From CAWEHT01 sp963808455 (lineage in GTDB: Bacteria > Chloroflexota > Anaerolineae > CG2-30-64-16), in the NCBI GenBank assembly GCA_963808455.1, contig CAWEHT010000420.1:1-20218 (forward strand): a DNA stretch of 20,218 bases, written 5' to 3'. The notes under the pieces are model-generated. The model was not told the DNA's origin and made no database searches. It saw nothing but the letters and a program-made list of their open reading frames with translations. The position numbers were made by a program, and so were the translations under genes. Shown piece by piece: positions 1 to 8,270 of the stretch (its first letter is position 1; every line of letters starts with the position of its first letter).

Positions 1-1
1 T

Positions 2-1549
2 ATCCCTCAATACACGGCTTTTCTCATCTCCGAAAACGCGGTGAACTTGCCGGGTGTGCAGCTCGGCACCGAGCCGGTGCGTGACTATCTGACGGGGTCA
101 CTGACTTCGCAGCTCGTGGGCTACATGGGCGGCATCCCGGCCGACGAGCTGCCGGCCTACCAGGCGAAGGGCTATCAGCAGGGCGACCAGGTTGGGCTGG
201 TAGGGCTGGAAAGGTCCTTCGAGGACGAGCTTCGCGGCAAAGTGGGCACTCAGACGATCGAGGTTGACGTAAATGGCAACATGGTGCGCACGGTCGGCCA
301 GCCGGATGCTCCGCAGCCGGGCCACAACCTGGTGCTGACCATCGATGCCCATCTACAGCTCGCCGTCACGCAATTTCTACAGGAGGCGATGGATAACTCA
401 AGCGGCTTCACCAGGGTGACTCAGGCCGCCGCCGTCGTCATGGACCCCAGGAACGGGGCGATCCTGGCACTGGCAAGCCTGCCGAGCTACGACAACAACT
501 GGTTTTCCAAGGGCATCACGAGCGAAGGCTGGGATGCCCTCAACAACAACCCCGACCGCCCCATGGTCAACAAGGCTACCGGCGGCCAGTACCCACCCGG
601 CTCGACGTTCAAGATGGTCACCTCGTCGGCCGGGCTGCAGACCGGCGTGATCAATGTCGGTTCGATTCTGAGCGATCCGGTCGGGGTGATTTACCTGCCC
701 AACGAGTATGGGGGCCCGCCGCAGCCGTTCTACTGCTGGATCTACGCGTACGGTGGCGGCCACGGCTCAATCACCGTCCGCGAGGCCATCGCCGAGTCGT
801 GCGACGTCTTCTTCTATCAGCTCGGTGGCGGCTTCCCGGGTGTCACGACGGGCATCGGTGTGACCGCCCTCGGCGATTATGCGCAGCAGTTCGGGCTGGG
901 GCAGCCCACGGGCATCGACCTGCAAGGCGAAGCCTCCGGCCTGGTGCCCACCGACAAGTTCAAACGCCTGACCTACGCCGAGCCCTGGTTCACTGGTGAT
1001 ACCTACAATATGAGCATCGGGCAGGGTTACGTGCTGGCTACACCGCTTCAGATGGCCAACGTGACAGCCGCCGTCGCCAACGGCGGTACGCTCTATCGGC
1101 CACAGCTGGTGGATCACATTACGGCTGCCGATGGCCATCTGGTGCGCGGCTTTCAGCCCCAGGTGATCCGCCAGGTGCCGGTCGAGCCGTCCAACCTGGC
1201 CATTGTGCGCGAGGGCATGTACGGCACGGTCAACTGGGACATCGGCACGGCGCCTTCGGTGCGCCTGCCCGGGATCAACGTGGCCGGCAAGACAGGCACG
1301 GCCGAGTACGCGAAAGTCGACGCCAGCGGCAAAGTAGTGCGCGACAGCAAAGGCAATCTGCCGTCGCATGCCTGGTTCACCTCCTTTGCGCCCTACGAGG
1401 AACCCGAGGTCGTGGTTACGGTCTTCCTCAACAACGGCGGCGAAGGCTCGCAGGTTTCTGCTCCCGTGGTGGCCAAGATCCTGCGGGCCTACTTTGGCCT
1501 TCCCCAGCTCGCTCCCGGCACCGCGGGCCCGCTGAAGCCCGGTGATTGA
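2..1549 (+). CDS. mrdA: Penicillin-binding protein 2 (peptidoglycan D,D-transpeptidase), 5' partial
   Basis: Class B penicillin-binding protein that cross-links peptidoglycan peptides during cell elongation, working with RodA on the outer face of the cytoplasmic membrane. The frame is open from base 2, so the gene begins upstream of the window; the GTG at 41 is internal. The visible part is about 515 residues: the end of the pedestal domain (motif YMGGI...GLVGLERSFE) followed by the transpeptidase domain. All three penicillin-binding motifs are present: STFK with the acyl-enzyme Ser codon at 602, SCD at 797, and KTG at 1289 followed by TAEYA. The N-terminal anchor helix is missing only because of the window edge. 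The stop overlaps the start region of rodA, so the two genes are almost certainly co-transcribed and translationally coupled. Family assignment is firm. The choice of mrdA over another class B PBP rests mainly on the adjacent rodA. Confidence 0.95.
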   Translation: MPQYTAFLISENAVNLPGVQLGTEPVRDYLTGSLTSQLVGYMGGIPADELPAYQAKGYQQGDQVGLVGLERSFEDELRGKVGTQTIEVDVNGNMVRTVGQPDAPQPGHNLVLTIDAHLQLAVTQFLQEAMDNSSGFTRVTQAAAVVMDPRNGAILALASLPSYDNNWFSKGITSEGWDALNNNPDRPMVNKATGGQYPPGSTFKMVTSSAGLQTGVINVGSILSDPVGVIYLPNEYGGPPQPFYCWIYAYGGGHGSITVREAIAESCDVFFYQLGGGFPGVTTGIGVTALGDYAQQFGLGQPTGIDLQGEASGLVPTDKFKRLTYAEPWFTGDTYNMSIGQGYVLATPLQMANVTAAVANGGTLYRPQLVDHITAADGHLVRGFQPQVIRQVPVEPSNLAIVREGMYGTVNWDIGTAPSVRLPGINVAGKTGTAEYAKVDASGKVVRDSKGNLPSHAWFTSFAPYEEPEVVVTVFLNNGGEGSQVSAPVVAKILRAYFGLPQLAPGTAGPLKPGD

Positions 1550-1551
1550 GC

Positions 1552-2667
1552 ATGCGTCGCATTTTCTGGCGCCGTTTTGACTGGACGTTGGTCGCTCTGG
1601 CTCTGCTGTTGGGCGCATTCGGCATCTTGATGGTCAGCAGCGCCGTATCGGGAAACGAGGAGTTGAGCGATCTGCCGGTGCGGCAGGCGGGATTCCTGGC
1701 CGTGGGCGCGGCGTTGCTATTCATCACGGCCGCCATCGATTACCGGGTGTTTGCCACCATCGCAGTGCCGATCTATATCTTCCTTTTGCTGGCCCTGCTT
1801 GCCGTAGCCGTTGCCGGCACGGTCCTGGGCGGCGCTCAGCGCTGGCTGGCGCTGGGCGAGCAGACGATCCAGCCTTCAGAGTTTATCAAGCTCGCCGTTA
1901 TCCTGGTCGTGGCGCAGTACCTGGCCAATCACGAAGAGACCATGGGCCGGCTCTTTACACCGTTTGGCGCCGTGCTGATCATCCTGCCGGCTGTAGTGCT
2001 GATCTACCTTCAGCCTAACCTGGGCACGGCCCTGGTGGTGCTTGTCATCGGCGCCATCATGCTGTTGGCCGGTGGCCTGCGCTGGTATCATGTGTTGATC
2101 CTGGCTGTTCTGGCGGGGCTGTTTGCCGTCCCTGCCTGGAACTTCATGCTGCAAGGCTACATGAAGGCTCGCATCCTGACTTTTGTCAACCCGGGTACGG
2201 CCAGCGCGGCCTCTGGCCAGGGCATCGACACCTTCAACATCGACCAGGCCATGATCAGCATAGGGGCCGGCGGCTGGTTTGGACAAGGCCTGTTCCGCGG
2301 CTCGCAGAACCAGCTGCATTTCCTGCGCGTGCGCCACACCGACTTCATCTTCTCTGTGGTTGCCGAGGAGCTTGGCTTCATCGGCGCCCTCCTGTTGATT
2401 GCGCTGCTGGCGGTCATGCTCTTGCGGCTGGTGCGCATTGCCGAGATGGCCCGCGACACCCATGGCCGGCTGATCGTCACCGGGGTGATCACCATGGTCC
2501 TCTGGCAGATGGCCGTGAACATCGGCATGAACCTGAACCTGCTGCCGGTGAGCGGCATGCCGTTGCCCCTCATCAGCTACGGCGGCAGCTCGCTATGGAG
2601 CACGCTCATCGGTATCGGCCTGGCGGAGAGCGTGGCGATGCGCTACAAGAAGATCGAGTTCGAATAG
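1552..2667 (+). CDS. mrdB: RodA, SEDS-family peptidoglycan glycosyltransferase
   Basis: Polytopic SEDS protein that polymerises lipid II into glycan strands for lateral wall growth, partnered by the PBP2 encoded just upstream. The product is about 371 residues, normal for RodA, with roughly ten hydrophobic helices. The signature HTDFIFSVVAEELG carries the conserved catalytic Asp, and the C-terminal PLPLISYGGSS motif is also present. I choose the ATG at 1552 because GGTGA (1541-1545) lies 6 bases upstream. A TTG at 1546, overlapping the mrdA stop at 1547-1549, would add only two residues. No terminator separates this gene from mrdA, and the next element downstream is a tRNA with its own promoter. 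FtsW is the main alternative, but the PBP2 partner and this gene order favour RodA. Confidence 0.95.
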   Translation: MRRIFWRRFDWTLVALALLLGAFGILMVSSAVSGNEELSDLPVRQAGFLAVGAALLFITAAIDYRVFATIAVPIYIFLLLALLAVAVAGTVLGGAQRWLALGEQTIQPSEFIKLAVILVVAQYLANHEETMGRLFTPFGAVLIILPAVVLIYLQPNLGTALVVLVIGAIMLLAGGLRWYHVLILAVLAGLFAVPAWNFMLQGYMKARILTFVNPGTASAASGQGIDTFNIDQAMISIGAGGWFGQGLFRGSQNQLHFLRVRHTDFIFSVVAEELGFIGALLLIALLAVMLLRLVRIAEMARDTHGRLIVTGVITMVLWQMAVNIGMNLNLLPVSGMPLPLISYGGSSLWSTLIGIGLAESVAMRYKKIEFE

Positions 2668-2718
2668 CTCCTTTTCGGGTTGGGCTGCTGGGGAAGGCTC
2701 TACGAGGCTCTCAGCGAT

Positions 2719-2747
2719 TTGCGCGGCACAGCGCGATGTGCTATATT
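2719..2747 (+). promoter_or_regulatory. Sigma-70-like promoter of the tRNA-Gln gene
   Basis: TTGCGC (2719-2724) and TATATT (2742-2747) are separated by exactly 17 bases. A transcript would start near 2754, a few bases before the mature tRNA 5' end at 2759. The -35 box matches consensus at only three positions, but the -10 box matches at five. The same TTGCGC with a 17-base spacer recurs upstream of the small membrane protein on the minus strand near 16324. Confidence 0.6.
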
Positions 2748-2758
2748 GGCGGCGTCGT

Positions 2759-2832
2759 TCGGGGATAGTTCAATGGTAGAACAGCTGACTCTGGATCAGC
2801 AAGTCGGGGTTCGAATCCCTGTCCCCGAGCCA
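2759..2832 (+). tRNA. tRNA-Gln (anticodon CUG), CCA encoded
   Basis: A complete cloverleaf can be folded by eye. The acceptor arms TCGGGGA (2759-2765) and TCCCCGA (2822-2828) pair fully. The D stem is GTTC/GAAC. The anticodon stem GCTGA/TCAGC encloses the loop CTCTGGA, giving anticodon CTG, which reads CAG (Gln). The T arm holds the invariant TTCGAAT loop. The discriminator base is G and CCA is encoded at 2830-2832. The length of 74 bases is normal. It is followed at once by an intrinsic terminator, so this is a single-tRNA transcription unit between the rod genes and the glycan locus. Confidence 0.96.
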
Positions 2833-2847
2833 AGATTACCCAGGTTC

Positions 2848-2876
2848 ACCGACTGCTCTGTCAGTCGGTTTCTTTT
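2848..2876 (+). terminator. Intrinsic terminator after tRNA-Gln
   Basis: A perfect 8-bp stem, ACCGACTG (2848-2855) with CAGTCGGT (2862-2869), has a 6-base loop and is followed by the T-rich tract TTCTTTT. It lies 16 bases downstream of the tRNA CCA end. This is the only textbook U-tract terminator I see in the window. Confidence 0.88.
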
Positions 2877-3094
2877 GTCCCCCGATACGCTGGCTCTTTT
2901 GAGCCGTGAGTGACTTACCGGCGATTTCCTGTGTCGAGACGATTGGCGAGATGCCATCCTGGAACCTTCGATGTGCCATTCCGCTGACTGAGAGCGGGTG
3001 TGCCAGCCCCCCTGAAGGTCACCGCTGTGGATGCCGGGAAAACGGCCTCGCATCTGCCCGACCCATTCTGTAAGCAGACTGTCAGCAAAAACCG

Positions 3095-3123
3095 TTGACT
3101 TGAAAGGCTGTTGGCCTTAATAT
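3095..3123 (+). promoter_or_regulatory. Sigma-70-like promoter of the glycan operon
   Basis: TTGACT (3095-3100, five of six consensus positions) and TAATAT (3118-3123, four of six) are separated by 17 bases. Transcription would begin near 3130, about 85 bases before the first ATG at 3217. It is one of the best promoter matches in the window and correctly placed to drive the three glycosyltransferases and the deacetylase. Confidence 0.65.
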
Positions 3124-3205
3124 GCAGAGGCTTCGAGTGAACGTTGGGCCAACGGTCGGTTGCCTCGCAGGCCACGGCGCATCGGATCGCGACACAAGCG
3201 AGCAC

Positions 3206-3210
3206 GGAGG
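3206..3210 (+). promoter_or_regulatory. Ribosome binding site fixing the GT2 start at 3217
   Basis: GGAGG lies 6 bases before the ATG at 3217. The same frame is open further upstream to a TTG at 3160, but that start has no such site and would add a basic, unconserved 19-residue leader. The shorter start is therefore preferred. Confidence 0.75.
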
Positions 3211-3216
3211 AAATCG

Positions 3217-4068
3217 ATGATACAAGCGGCTAGTCCTGCACTCCTTGACAAACTTCGCGATGCTCTTGCAGGGACGGGACCCGTCAGTTTGCACCTGCCG
3301 ACGCTGAATCAGCCTTCCGTGAGCGTCATTGTGCCTGCCTTGAATGAAGCGGAGAACTTGCCTCACGTATTGCCGCGCATCCCGGCTTGGGTCGACGAGG
3401 TGATCCTGGTGGATGGGCGATCAACAGACGACACCGTCGAGGTGGCTAAAAGCCTGCGCCCCGATATCTGGATCATCCAACAGGTTGGCAAGGGGAAGGG
3501 TGCTGCTTTGCGGACCGGATTTCAGCACGCCACCGGCGAGATCATCGTGATGCTGGATGCGGATGGATCGACCGATCCCGGCGAGATCCCCGTCTTCGTG
3601 GGGGCTCTGCTTGCTGGCGCGGACTTCGTCAAGGGATCGCGGTTCCTGCAGGGTGCCGGCACCGCTGACATGCCGCTGTACCGCAAGCTTGGCAACTGGT
3701 GCTTCGTGGTCTGTGTCCGGCTGTTGTTTGGCGGCGCCTACACCGATCTCTGCTACGGCTATAACGCGTTCTGGAGAAGTTCGATTCAGCAGCTCGAATT
3801 GGACTGTGATGGATTCGAGGTCGAGACGCTGATGAATGTGCGAGCGCTGCGCGCCGGCTTGAAAGTCGCGGAAGTCCCCAGCTACGAGTCGCGGCGCTTC
3901 TACGGCATGGGCCGGCTCCAGACCATCCCGGACGGCTGGCGCGTGCTGAAGACGATCTTCAGCGAGTGGTGGCACCACATGCGGCACGCGACGGCGTACC
4001 AGAGCCGGCTGGTGGACTTCGTGCAAGACCCTAACGCCTTGAGTACGGGTGGGGCAGAGGCTCGTTGA
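3217..4068 (+). CDS. GT2 glycosyltransferase, DPM1/polyprenyl-phosphate type
   Basis: Family 2 (GT-A fold) glycosyltransferase of 283 residues, resembling dolichyl/polyprenyl-phosphate sugar transferases that move a sugar from a nucleotide donor to a lipid phosphate on the cytoplasmic face. The N-terminal nucleotide-binding strand is VSVIVPALNEAENL, and the metal-binding DXD-type motif is DADGSTDP. A YGYNAFWR segment and an acidic FEVETLMNVRA motif follow, as in this subfamily. I see no C-terminal membrane helices, so it is probably soluble or peripheral. The gene is intact and first in its operon, behind the promoter at 3095. Only 7 bases separate it from the next glycosyltransferase, so co-transcription is very likely. 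Donor and acceptor cannot be read from the sequence. Confidence 0.85.
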   Translation: MIQAASPALLDKLRDALAGTGPVSLHLPTLNQPSVSVIVPALNEAENLPHVLPRIPAWVDEVILVDGRSTDDTVEVAKSLRPDIWIIQQVGKGKGAALRTGFQHATGEIIVMLDADGSTDPGEIPVFVGALLAGADFVKGSRFLQGAGTADMPLYRKLGNWCFVVCVRLLFGGAYTDLCYGYNAFWRSSIQQLELDCDGFEVETLMNVRALRAGLKVAEVPSYESRRFYGMGRLQTIPDGWRVLKTIFSEWWHHMRHATAYQSRLVDFVQDPNALSTGGAEAR

Positions 4069-4075
4069 GGATACG

Positions 4076-5046
4076 ATGACAGTCGAGGGGAAGTCAAGAA
4101 TGTACGCGGCATCGGACCTGTCTGTCATTATCTGTGCCTATACCCAAGAGCGTTGGGACGACCTGGTCGCTGCTGTGGCTTCGGTGCGGCAGCAAAGTTG
4201 CGAGCCGCGCGAAATCATTGTTGTCGTTGATCACAACGATGCGCTGCTTGAAAGGGTGCGCGTCCAGATCGGACATGTCACTGTAGTTGAGAACCGCGGG
4301 CGTCCTGGACTGCCTGGGGCGCGGACCACGGGTGTTGCAGTCGCGACGGGGGAACTTATCGCCTTCCTGGATGACGACGCTGTAGCCGCGCCTGACTGGC
4401 TCGCGTTACTCGTTCGCCATTTTGTCAACGAGCGGGTGCTTGGGGTTGGGGGTGCGGTCGATGCGATGTGGTGTGTGGAGCGCCCATCATGGTTCCCTGA
4501 GGAATTCTACTGGGTGGTTGGTTGTTCCTATCGCGGCATGCCTGTCGAGGTGGCGCCGATTCGAAATCCGCTTGGTGCTAGCATGTGCATCAGGCGAGAA
4601 GTCCTTGAGGAGTTGGGCGGTTTCCGCGTGGGTCGGGTTGGAGCATTATCTTTGGGCTGCGAGGACGACGAGACAGAGTTCTGTGTTCGAGCCCGTCAGC
4701 GCTGGCCGCAGCGTGGGTTTTTGTATGACCCTGCTGCGCGGGTGGCACACCGCGTGCCGGAAGCGCGAGCGCGCGCTGGCACTATTTCTGCGTGCGTTGC
4801 TATTCGGAGGGCCGTTCGAAGGCGCGACTGGCTAAATTCGTTGGGGCACAAGATGCACTCTCTTCTGAGTGGAGGCATTCTTTGGTCACACTGCCCGCTG
4901 GCGTCATGTGGGGCCTGTGGAGGACCGCCCGCGCGCGTCAGGCTGACGGGCTCAAGAGGGCTGGGGCAATCGTTGTCGGATTTGGCATCACACTTGCTGG
5001 ATACTTGCTGGCTTCATTGCAGGCTCGACCGGCGGCCACGGCATGA
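4076..5046 (+). CDS. GT2 glycosyltransferase, frameshifted near 4765
   Basis: Second family 2 glycosyltransferase of the operon, about 323 residues once the frame is restored. The N-terminal part is clear: LSVIICAYTQERW at the nucleotide-binding strand, the DXD-type motif AFLDDDAVAAPDW, and the acceptor-side acidic motif GCEDDETEFCVRA. After HRVPEARA (about 4763) homology continues one frame back, as RWHYFCVRCYSEGRSKARL, to the stop at 5044. One base appears to be missing in the GC repeat at about 4757-4773. The C-terminus carries two hydrophobic stretches (VTLPAGVMWGLW and AIVVGFGITLAGYLLA), suggesting membrane association. GAGG at 4067-4070 supports the ATG at 4076; an ATG at 4100 is also possible. 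Without correction the frame reads straight into the next gene, giving a false 652-residue product. Whether the lesion is real or a consensus error cannot be told here. Confidence 0.8.
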
Positions 5047-5080
5047 ACCCGGTCCCTTTGCATTTGAGGACGGCTGTTTC

Positions 5081-6443
5081 ATGACACGTACAAAAGGCAC
5101 CGGTTGGGACATCGCCTACCCGGTACAGGCGATTGACATCGAGCTTAGTCGCCCTATTCCCACCTTGCTAGGCGAAGTTCCGGGAACCGGGCAGCGCTAC
5201 CGTCGCGCACTGCTGCTGGCGCGCTTGCATTCCTACCCGCTCGGGGTGCTTGACCTGCAGATGGATGCGGACGTACCTGCGGCGACTCTCGCCGAGGCCC
5301 TGTGGCAGCGTTTCCATGGCGCGATCAACGAGCACCTGTGCCGGGATGGCCTGCCCGAAGTCGCAACGCTCGACGAGCGCGGGCTGGCGGCAACTGCCGT
5401 TCCGGCCTGCCTGGAAAAGCGTTCGCGTTTCCTCGAGGCCGCCCCTATGGCCAGTATCGTGGTTGCTACGCGTGACCGCCCCGATTCTCTGGCTAAGTGC
5501 CTGCCTTCGCTTCTCGCCCAGGAGTACCCGCACTACGAGGTCATCGTGGTCAACAACGCGCCACGAACCTCCACCACGGCTGATCTCATTCGCGATCGCT
5601 ACGCAGCTTGTGATCGCGTGCGGTACGTTCGCGAAGACCGGCCCGGCCTGTCACGGGCGCGGAATTGCGGGTTGCAAGCGGCGCGAGGCGAGATAGTGGC
5701 CATAGCAGACGATGACGAGCCGGCGGATGCCCATTGGTTGGCCGAGCTTGCCATGGCGTTCGGCGCGGCCGACTCGGTGGCATGCGTTACCGGCCTCACC
5801 CAGCCAGCTGAACTGGAGACTGAGGCGCAGGTAGTTTTCGAGGAATTCGGCGGCTATTGCAAGGGCCGTGAGTTCACGCAGCGCGTCTATGACATGACGA
5901 CTCACAGGCTGGACCATCCCTTGTACCCTTATCTCGCCAGCTTCTTCGGCACCGGCGGGAACCTTGCTTGCCGCGCATCCGCGCTGCCGCGCCATCGGGG
6001 GGTTTGACCCTGCCCTGGGAGCCGGCACGATCGCAGGCGGCGCCGAAGAATTCGACATCTTCTTTCGGTTCCTTATGGCCGGTTACGCACTGGTCTTTAC
6101 ACCAGCGGCCTTGTTGCGGCACTACCACCGGCGGGAAGCCACAGACCTACGGCGGCAGCTCTTCGGCTATGGCAGGGGGTTTACCGCTTTTCTGACCAAA
6201 TCCCTGTTTGCCGATCCCAGACGGCTGGTATACCTCTTGGGAAGATCACCCGACGCCTTCCGCTATCTCTTTAGCCCTGCGTCACCGCGCAACAGGCGGA
6301 AGACGCCTGGCTATCCTGCCGAGCTAACGCGCAGCGAGTTGCTGGGAATGCTGAGTGGACCCCTGGCCTACGCCCGCAGCTACCGCTGCTTCCGAAACAT
6401 GGAGCACGTGCATCACACGCTGGGCGCTGCATCTGCAGTCTGA
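5081..6443 (+). CDS. GT2 glycosyltransferase with extra N-terminal domain, frameshifted near 5986
   Basis: Third family 2 glycosyltransferase, about 453 residues after repair. The ATG at 5081 follows GAGGA at 5066-5070. Residues 1 to about 120 form an N-terminal region I cannot assign (DIELSRPIPTLLG...LLLARLHSYPLG). The GT-A domain starts at ASIVVATRDRPDSL, with the metal-binding motif IADDDEPADAHW and the segment GTGGNLACRASAL. The frame then shifts by one extra base at about 5983-5990. Homology resumes as RAIGGFDPALGAG...GAEEFDIFFRFL, the catalytic acidic motif and helix, and runs to the TGA at 6441. Without repair the protein would stop at 6007 and lose the catalytic-base region. The gene lies 34 bases after the preceding glycosyltransferase, in the same operon. 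The sugar specificity is unknown. Confidence 0.8.
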
Positions 6444-6496
6444 GCGCAGGCGCGATCTGTATATCTGACGCATATCTCACCATACCCAATAACTCT

Positions 6497-6523
6497 TGGG
6501 GGCCTGCCAGTCCGCAGGGCCCA
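6497..6523 (+). terminator. Hairpin between the GT2 genes and the deacetylase
   Basis: TGGG...CCTGC (6497-6507) can pair with GCAGG...CCCA (6514-6523), with a small internal loop and a 6-base apical loop. There is no U-tract, so it may act as an attenuator or processing site rather than a full terminator. It sits within the 104-base gap before the deacetylase, just ahead of that gene's ribosome binding site. Confidence 0.3.
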
Positions 6524-6547
6524 TAGTGCCACTCGAGGAGGTGGAGA

Positions 6548-8011
6548 ATGAATCGGCGAGCATTTTTGAAGAGTCTTCTGATGGGCGGGACGGCAGCCGC
6601 GGCCACATTGTTGTTCCCGGGTGCGCTGGATGCCCTAGCCAAGGGCTTACCGTTCGGGCCTCTCCCACGCATCAGCCAGGAACTGATCAACAAGCTGCGA
6701 CATGTCAGGCCGCTCTCCGGCGTGTCACCGGTAGTAACGCCCACTCTTACCGCGAACGCGAATCTGGAGGTGGGGGCCCAGACAGTCGCCGGGGCGAGCG
6801 GTCCGGCGGTCACGACGCAGTCCGTCACCCTCCCACGCAACCTGCTCACGAACGCCGGCGCCCTCATCGAGGACTTCGAGAATGCCGCGCAGTGGGCCGT
6901 GTTCAACGGCACCGTCGCGAACGACACCGCCGACAAGGTTACCGGCCACCAGTCGCTGCTGGTAACCACCAGCTCGACTGATACGGCAATTATCGACAAG
7001 CCAGAAACCTACAGCCTGGCGACGAGCCAGATGGTGCAGTGGTCGTTCTACTGTCACGATGCGAGCATTACCGACATCTGGGGGCTCTACGCGATGCTGC
7101 CGGCCGACCTCAACTGGGACCAGTATTTCGAGGCCGACCTGCCGAACGACTACAGCCTGTACTACACGAGATCAGGCTCATGGAACACCGTGCGGGTGCT
7201 GCGGTCGGATTTCACGAACGAGAACGGCGGCGATAGCTGGACCACGCCGCGCACCGATGTGGCCCTCGGTGTGCTGTCGTCGGTCGCGGGGTGCAAAACG
7301 TCATTCGACGACTTCCGGAGCAACGTTGTGCCGCTGCCGGCGGTGATGTTGTCGTTCGACGATGGGCCGGCTTCAGTATTTACCCAGGCTTACCAGTACG
7401 CGGTCAAACACGGCGTGCGCGCGACAGCCTATGTTGTGACTAATTGGGTGGGGCAATCCGGATATCTTAGCGTGGCGCAGATGCAGCAGATGGCTGCCAA
7501 CGGTTGGGCCATCGGAAACCACACTTCGGATCACACGCAGCTCGCCACGGTGGACCAGGCCACGGCTCAAACCAAACTTCGCACTGCACGGCAGAAGCTG
7601 GAAAGCTGGGGGCTGGGCGCCGCGGCGCGACACGTCGCCTATCCCAACGACAGCTGGAACGCGACGGTGCTTGCCGCGATGCGGGCTGAGGGAATGCTCT
7701 CCGGCAGGACGACCGAGGCTGCGCCGCATTTCATGCCGGACAATCCGCTCCTCATCCCTTGCCGGACTCTCGAGTGGGGAGCGTCCTTGAGCGACGCTAA
7801 GGCCATGGTCAACCGGACCATCGCACGCGGCGAGCTGTTGGTCGTTTACACCCACGGGTTGGAGAGCTCGGAATCGCTGTCGTGGAATTGGGATATCAGC
7901 GACTACCAGGGCTTCATTGACTACATTGTTGCGAAGAAGCTGCCGACCATCAACATTCTGGACTTCTACGATCTCATGTCCGGATCCGTTAGGGTGACGC
8001 TGCCTCACTAG
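6548..8011 (+). CDS. Tat-exported polysaccharide deacetylase (NodB/CE4 domain)
   Basis: Predicted 487-residue secreted carbohydrate esterase that would remove acetyl groups from an N-acetylated surface glycan. The N-terminus MNRRAFLKSLLMGG followed by an Ala/Leu-rich helix is a twin-arginine (Tat) signal. Residues about 95-255 look like a beta-rich, carbohydrate-binding-like module (LIEDFENAAQW...). The C-terminal NodB domain begins near residue 260. It carries motif 1 SFDDGP with both metal/catalytic Asp residues, motif 2 HTSDH with the two metal His residues, a YPNDSWN segment in place of the usual YPxG motif, and YTHG with the C-terminal catalytic His. GAGGAGG at 6535-6541 lies 6 bases before the ATG. 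It is last in the operon and is followed by the inverted repeat at 8044. The gene is intact. The substrate is probably the glycan made by the upstream transferases, but this is inferred from position. Confidence 0.88.
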   Translation: MNRRAFLKSLLMGGTAAAATLLFPGALDALAKGLPFGPLPRISQELINKLRHVRPLSGVSPVVTPTLTANANLEVGAQTVAGASGPAVTTQSVTLPRNLLTNAGALIEDFENAAQWAVFNGTVANDTADKVTGHQSLLVTTSSTDTAIIDKPETYSLATSQMVQWSFYCHDASITDIWGLYAMLPADLNWDQYFEADLPNDYSLYYTRSGSWNTVRVLRSDFTNENGGDSWTTPRTDVALGVLSSVAGCKTSFDDFRSNVVPLPAVMLSFDDGPASVFTQAYQYAVKHGVRATAYVVTNWVGQSGYLSVAQMQQMAANGWAIGNHTSDHTQLATVDQATAQTKLRTARQKLESWGLGAAARHVAYPNDSWNATVLAAMRAEGMLSGRTTEAAPHFMPDNPLLIPCRTLEWGASLSDAKAMVNRTIARGELLVVYTHGLESSESLSWNWDISDYQGFIDYIVAKKLPTINILDFYDLMSGSVRVTLPH

Positions 8012-8043
8012 CCAAGGACCAGGCAGGCCTTTCGGCAAATAGT

Positions 8044-8091
8044 CCACACGGCCCCGCCAGGCTACTTCCACTGCCCGGCGGGGCCGTGTGG
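8044..8091 (+). terminator. Strong inverted repeat ending the glycan operon
   Basis: A perfect 15-bp inverted repeat, CCACACGGCCCCGCC (8044-8058) with GGCGGGGCCGTGTGG (8077-8091), encloses an 18-base loop. It lies 33 bases after the deacetylase stop. No T-tract follows, so termination may need help or the hairpin may mainly protect the mRNA 3' end. Confidence 0.65.
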
Positions 8092-8229
8092 GACCCGACC
8101 CCCGGCAGCCCGAATAACCTCGATCAGCGAGGGGCGCATCTTTGCAGCCTCCGGGACGGTGCCAAGCGCCAGGCGATATCCCTCGCGCCGCGTTGCCAAC
8201 CTAACGTATGCACGTTCGGAGACACAGAC

Positions 8230-8257
8230 GCGACAAAACCTCGAGTTGAGTTATAAT
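8230..8257 (+). promoter_or_regulatory. Promoter of the membrane-protein unit
   Basis: A perfect TATAAT (8252-8257) is preceded by GCGACA (8230-8235, four of six consensus positions) with a 16-base spacer. The predicted transcript start near 8264 lies after the in-frame ATG at 8256, so that ATG cannot be the true start of the downstream gene. Confidence 0.6.
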
Positions 8258-8270
8258 GGCTCTGCGTGGT

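Larger units (their letters stand above)
2877..3216 (+). other. Intergenic region upstream of the glycan operon
   Basis: About 340 bases lie between the tRNA terminator and the first glycosyltransferase. Short open frames here have no ribosome binding sites or recognisable content. The supportable elements are the promoter at 3095-3123 and the ribosome binding site at 3206-3210. The implied leader is about 85 bases. I see no riboswitch motif in it. Confidence 0.6.

Noticed and set aside
767..1618. 283-codon minus-strand open frame
   Set aside because: It lies opposite PBP2, which has all its catalytic motifs; composition is typical of a GC-rich shadow frame.
2759..2832. tRNA-Gln as an integration site for a mobile element
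   Set aside because: I see no integrase gene and no repeat of the tRNA 3' end elsewhere in the window.
8256..8258. ATG at 8256 as the start of the large membrane protein
   Set aside because: It overlaps the TATAAT -10 box at 8252-8257, so it would not be in the transcript from that promoter.
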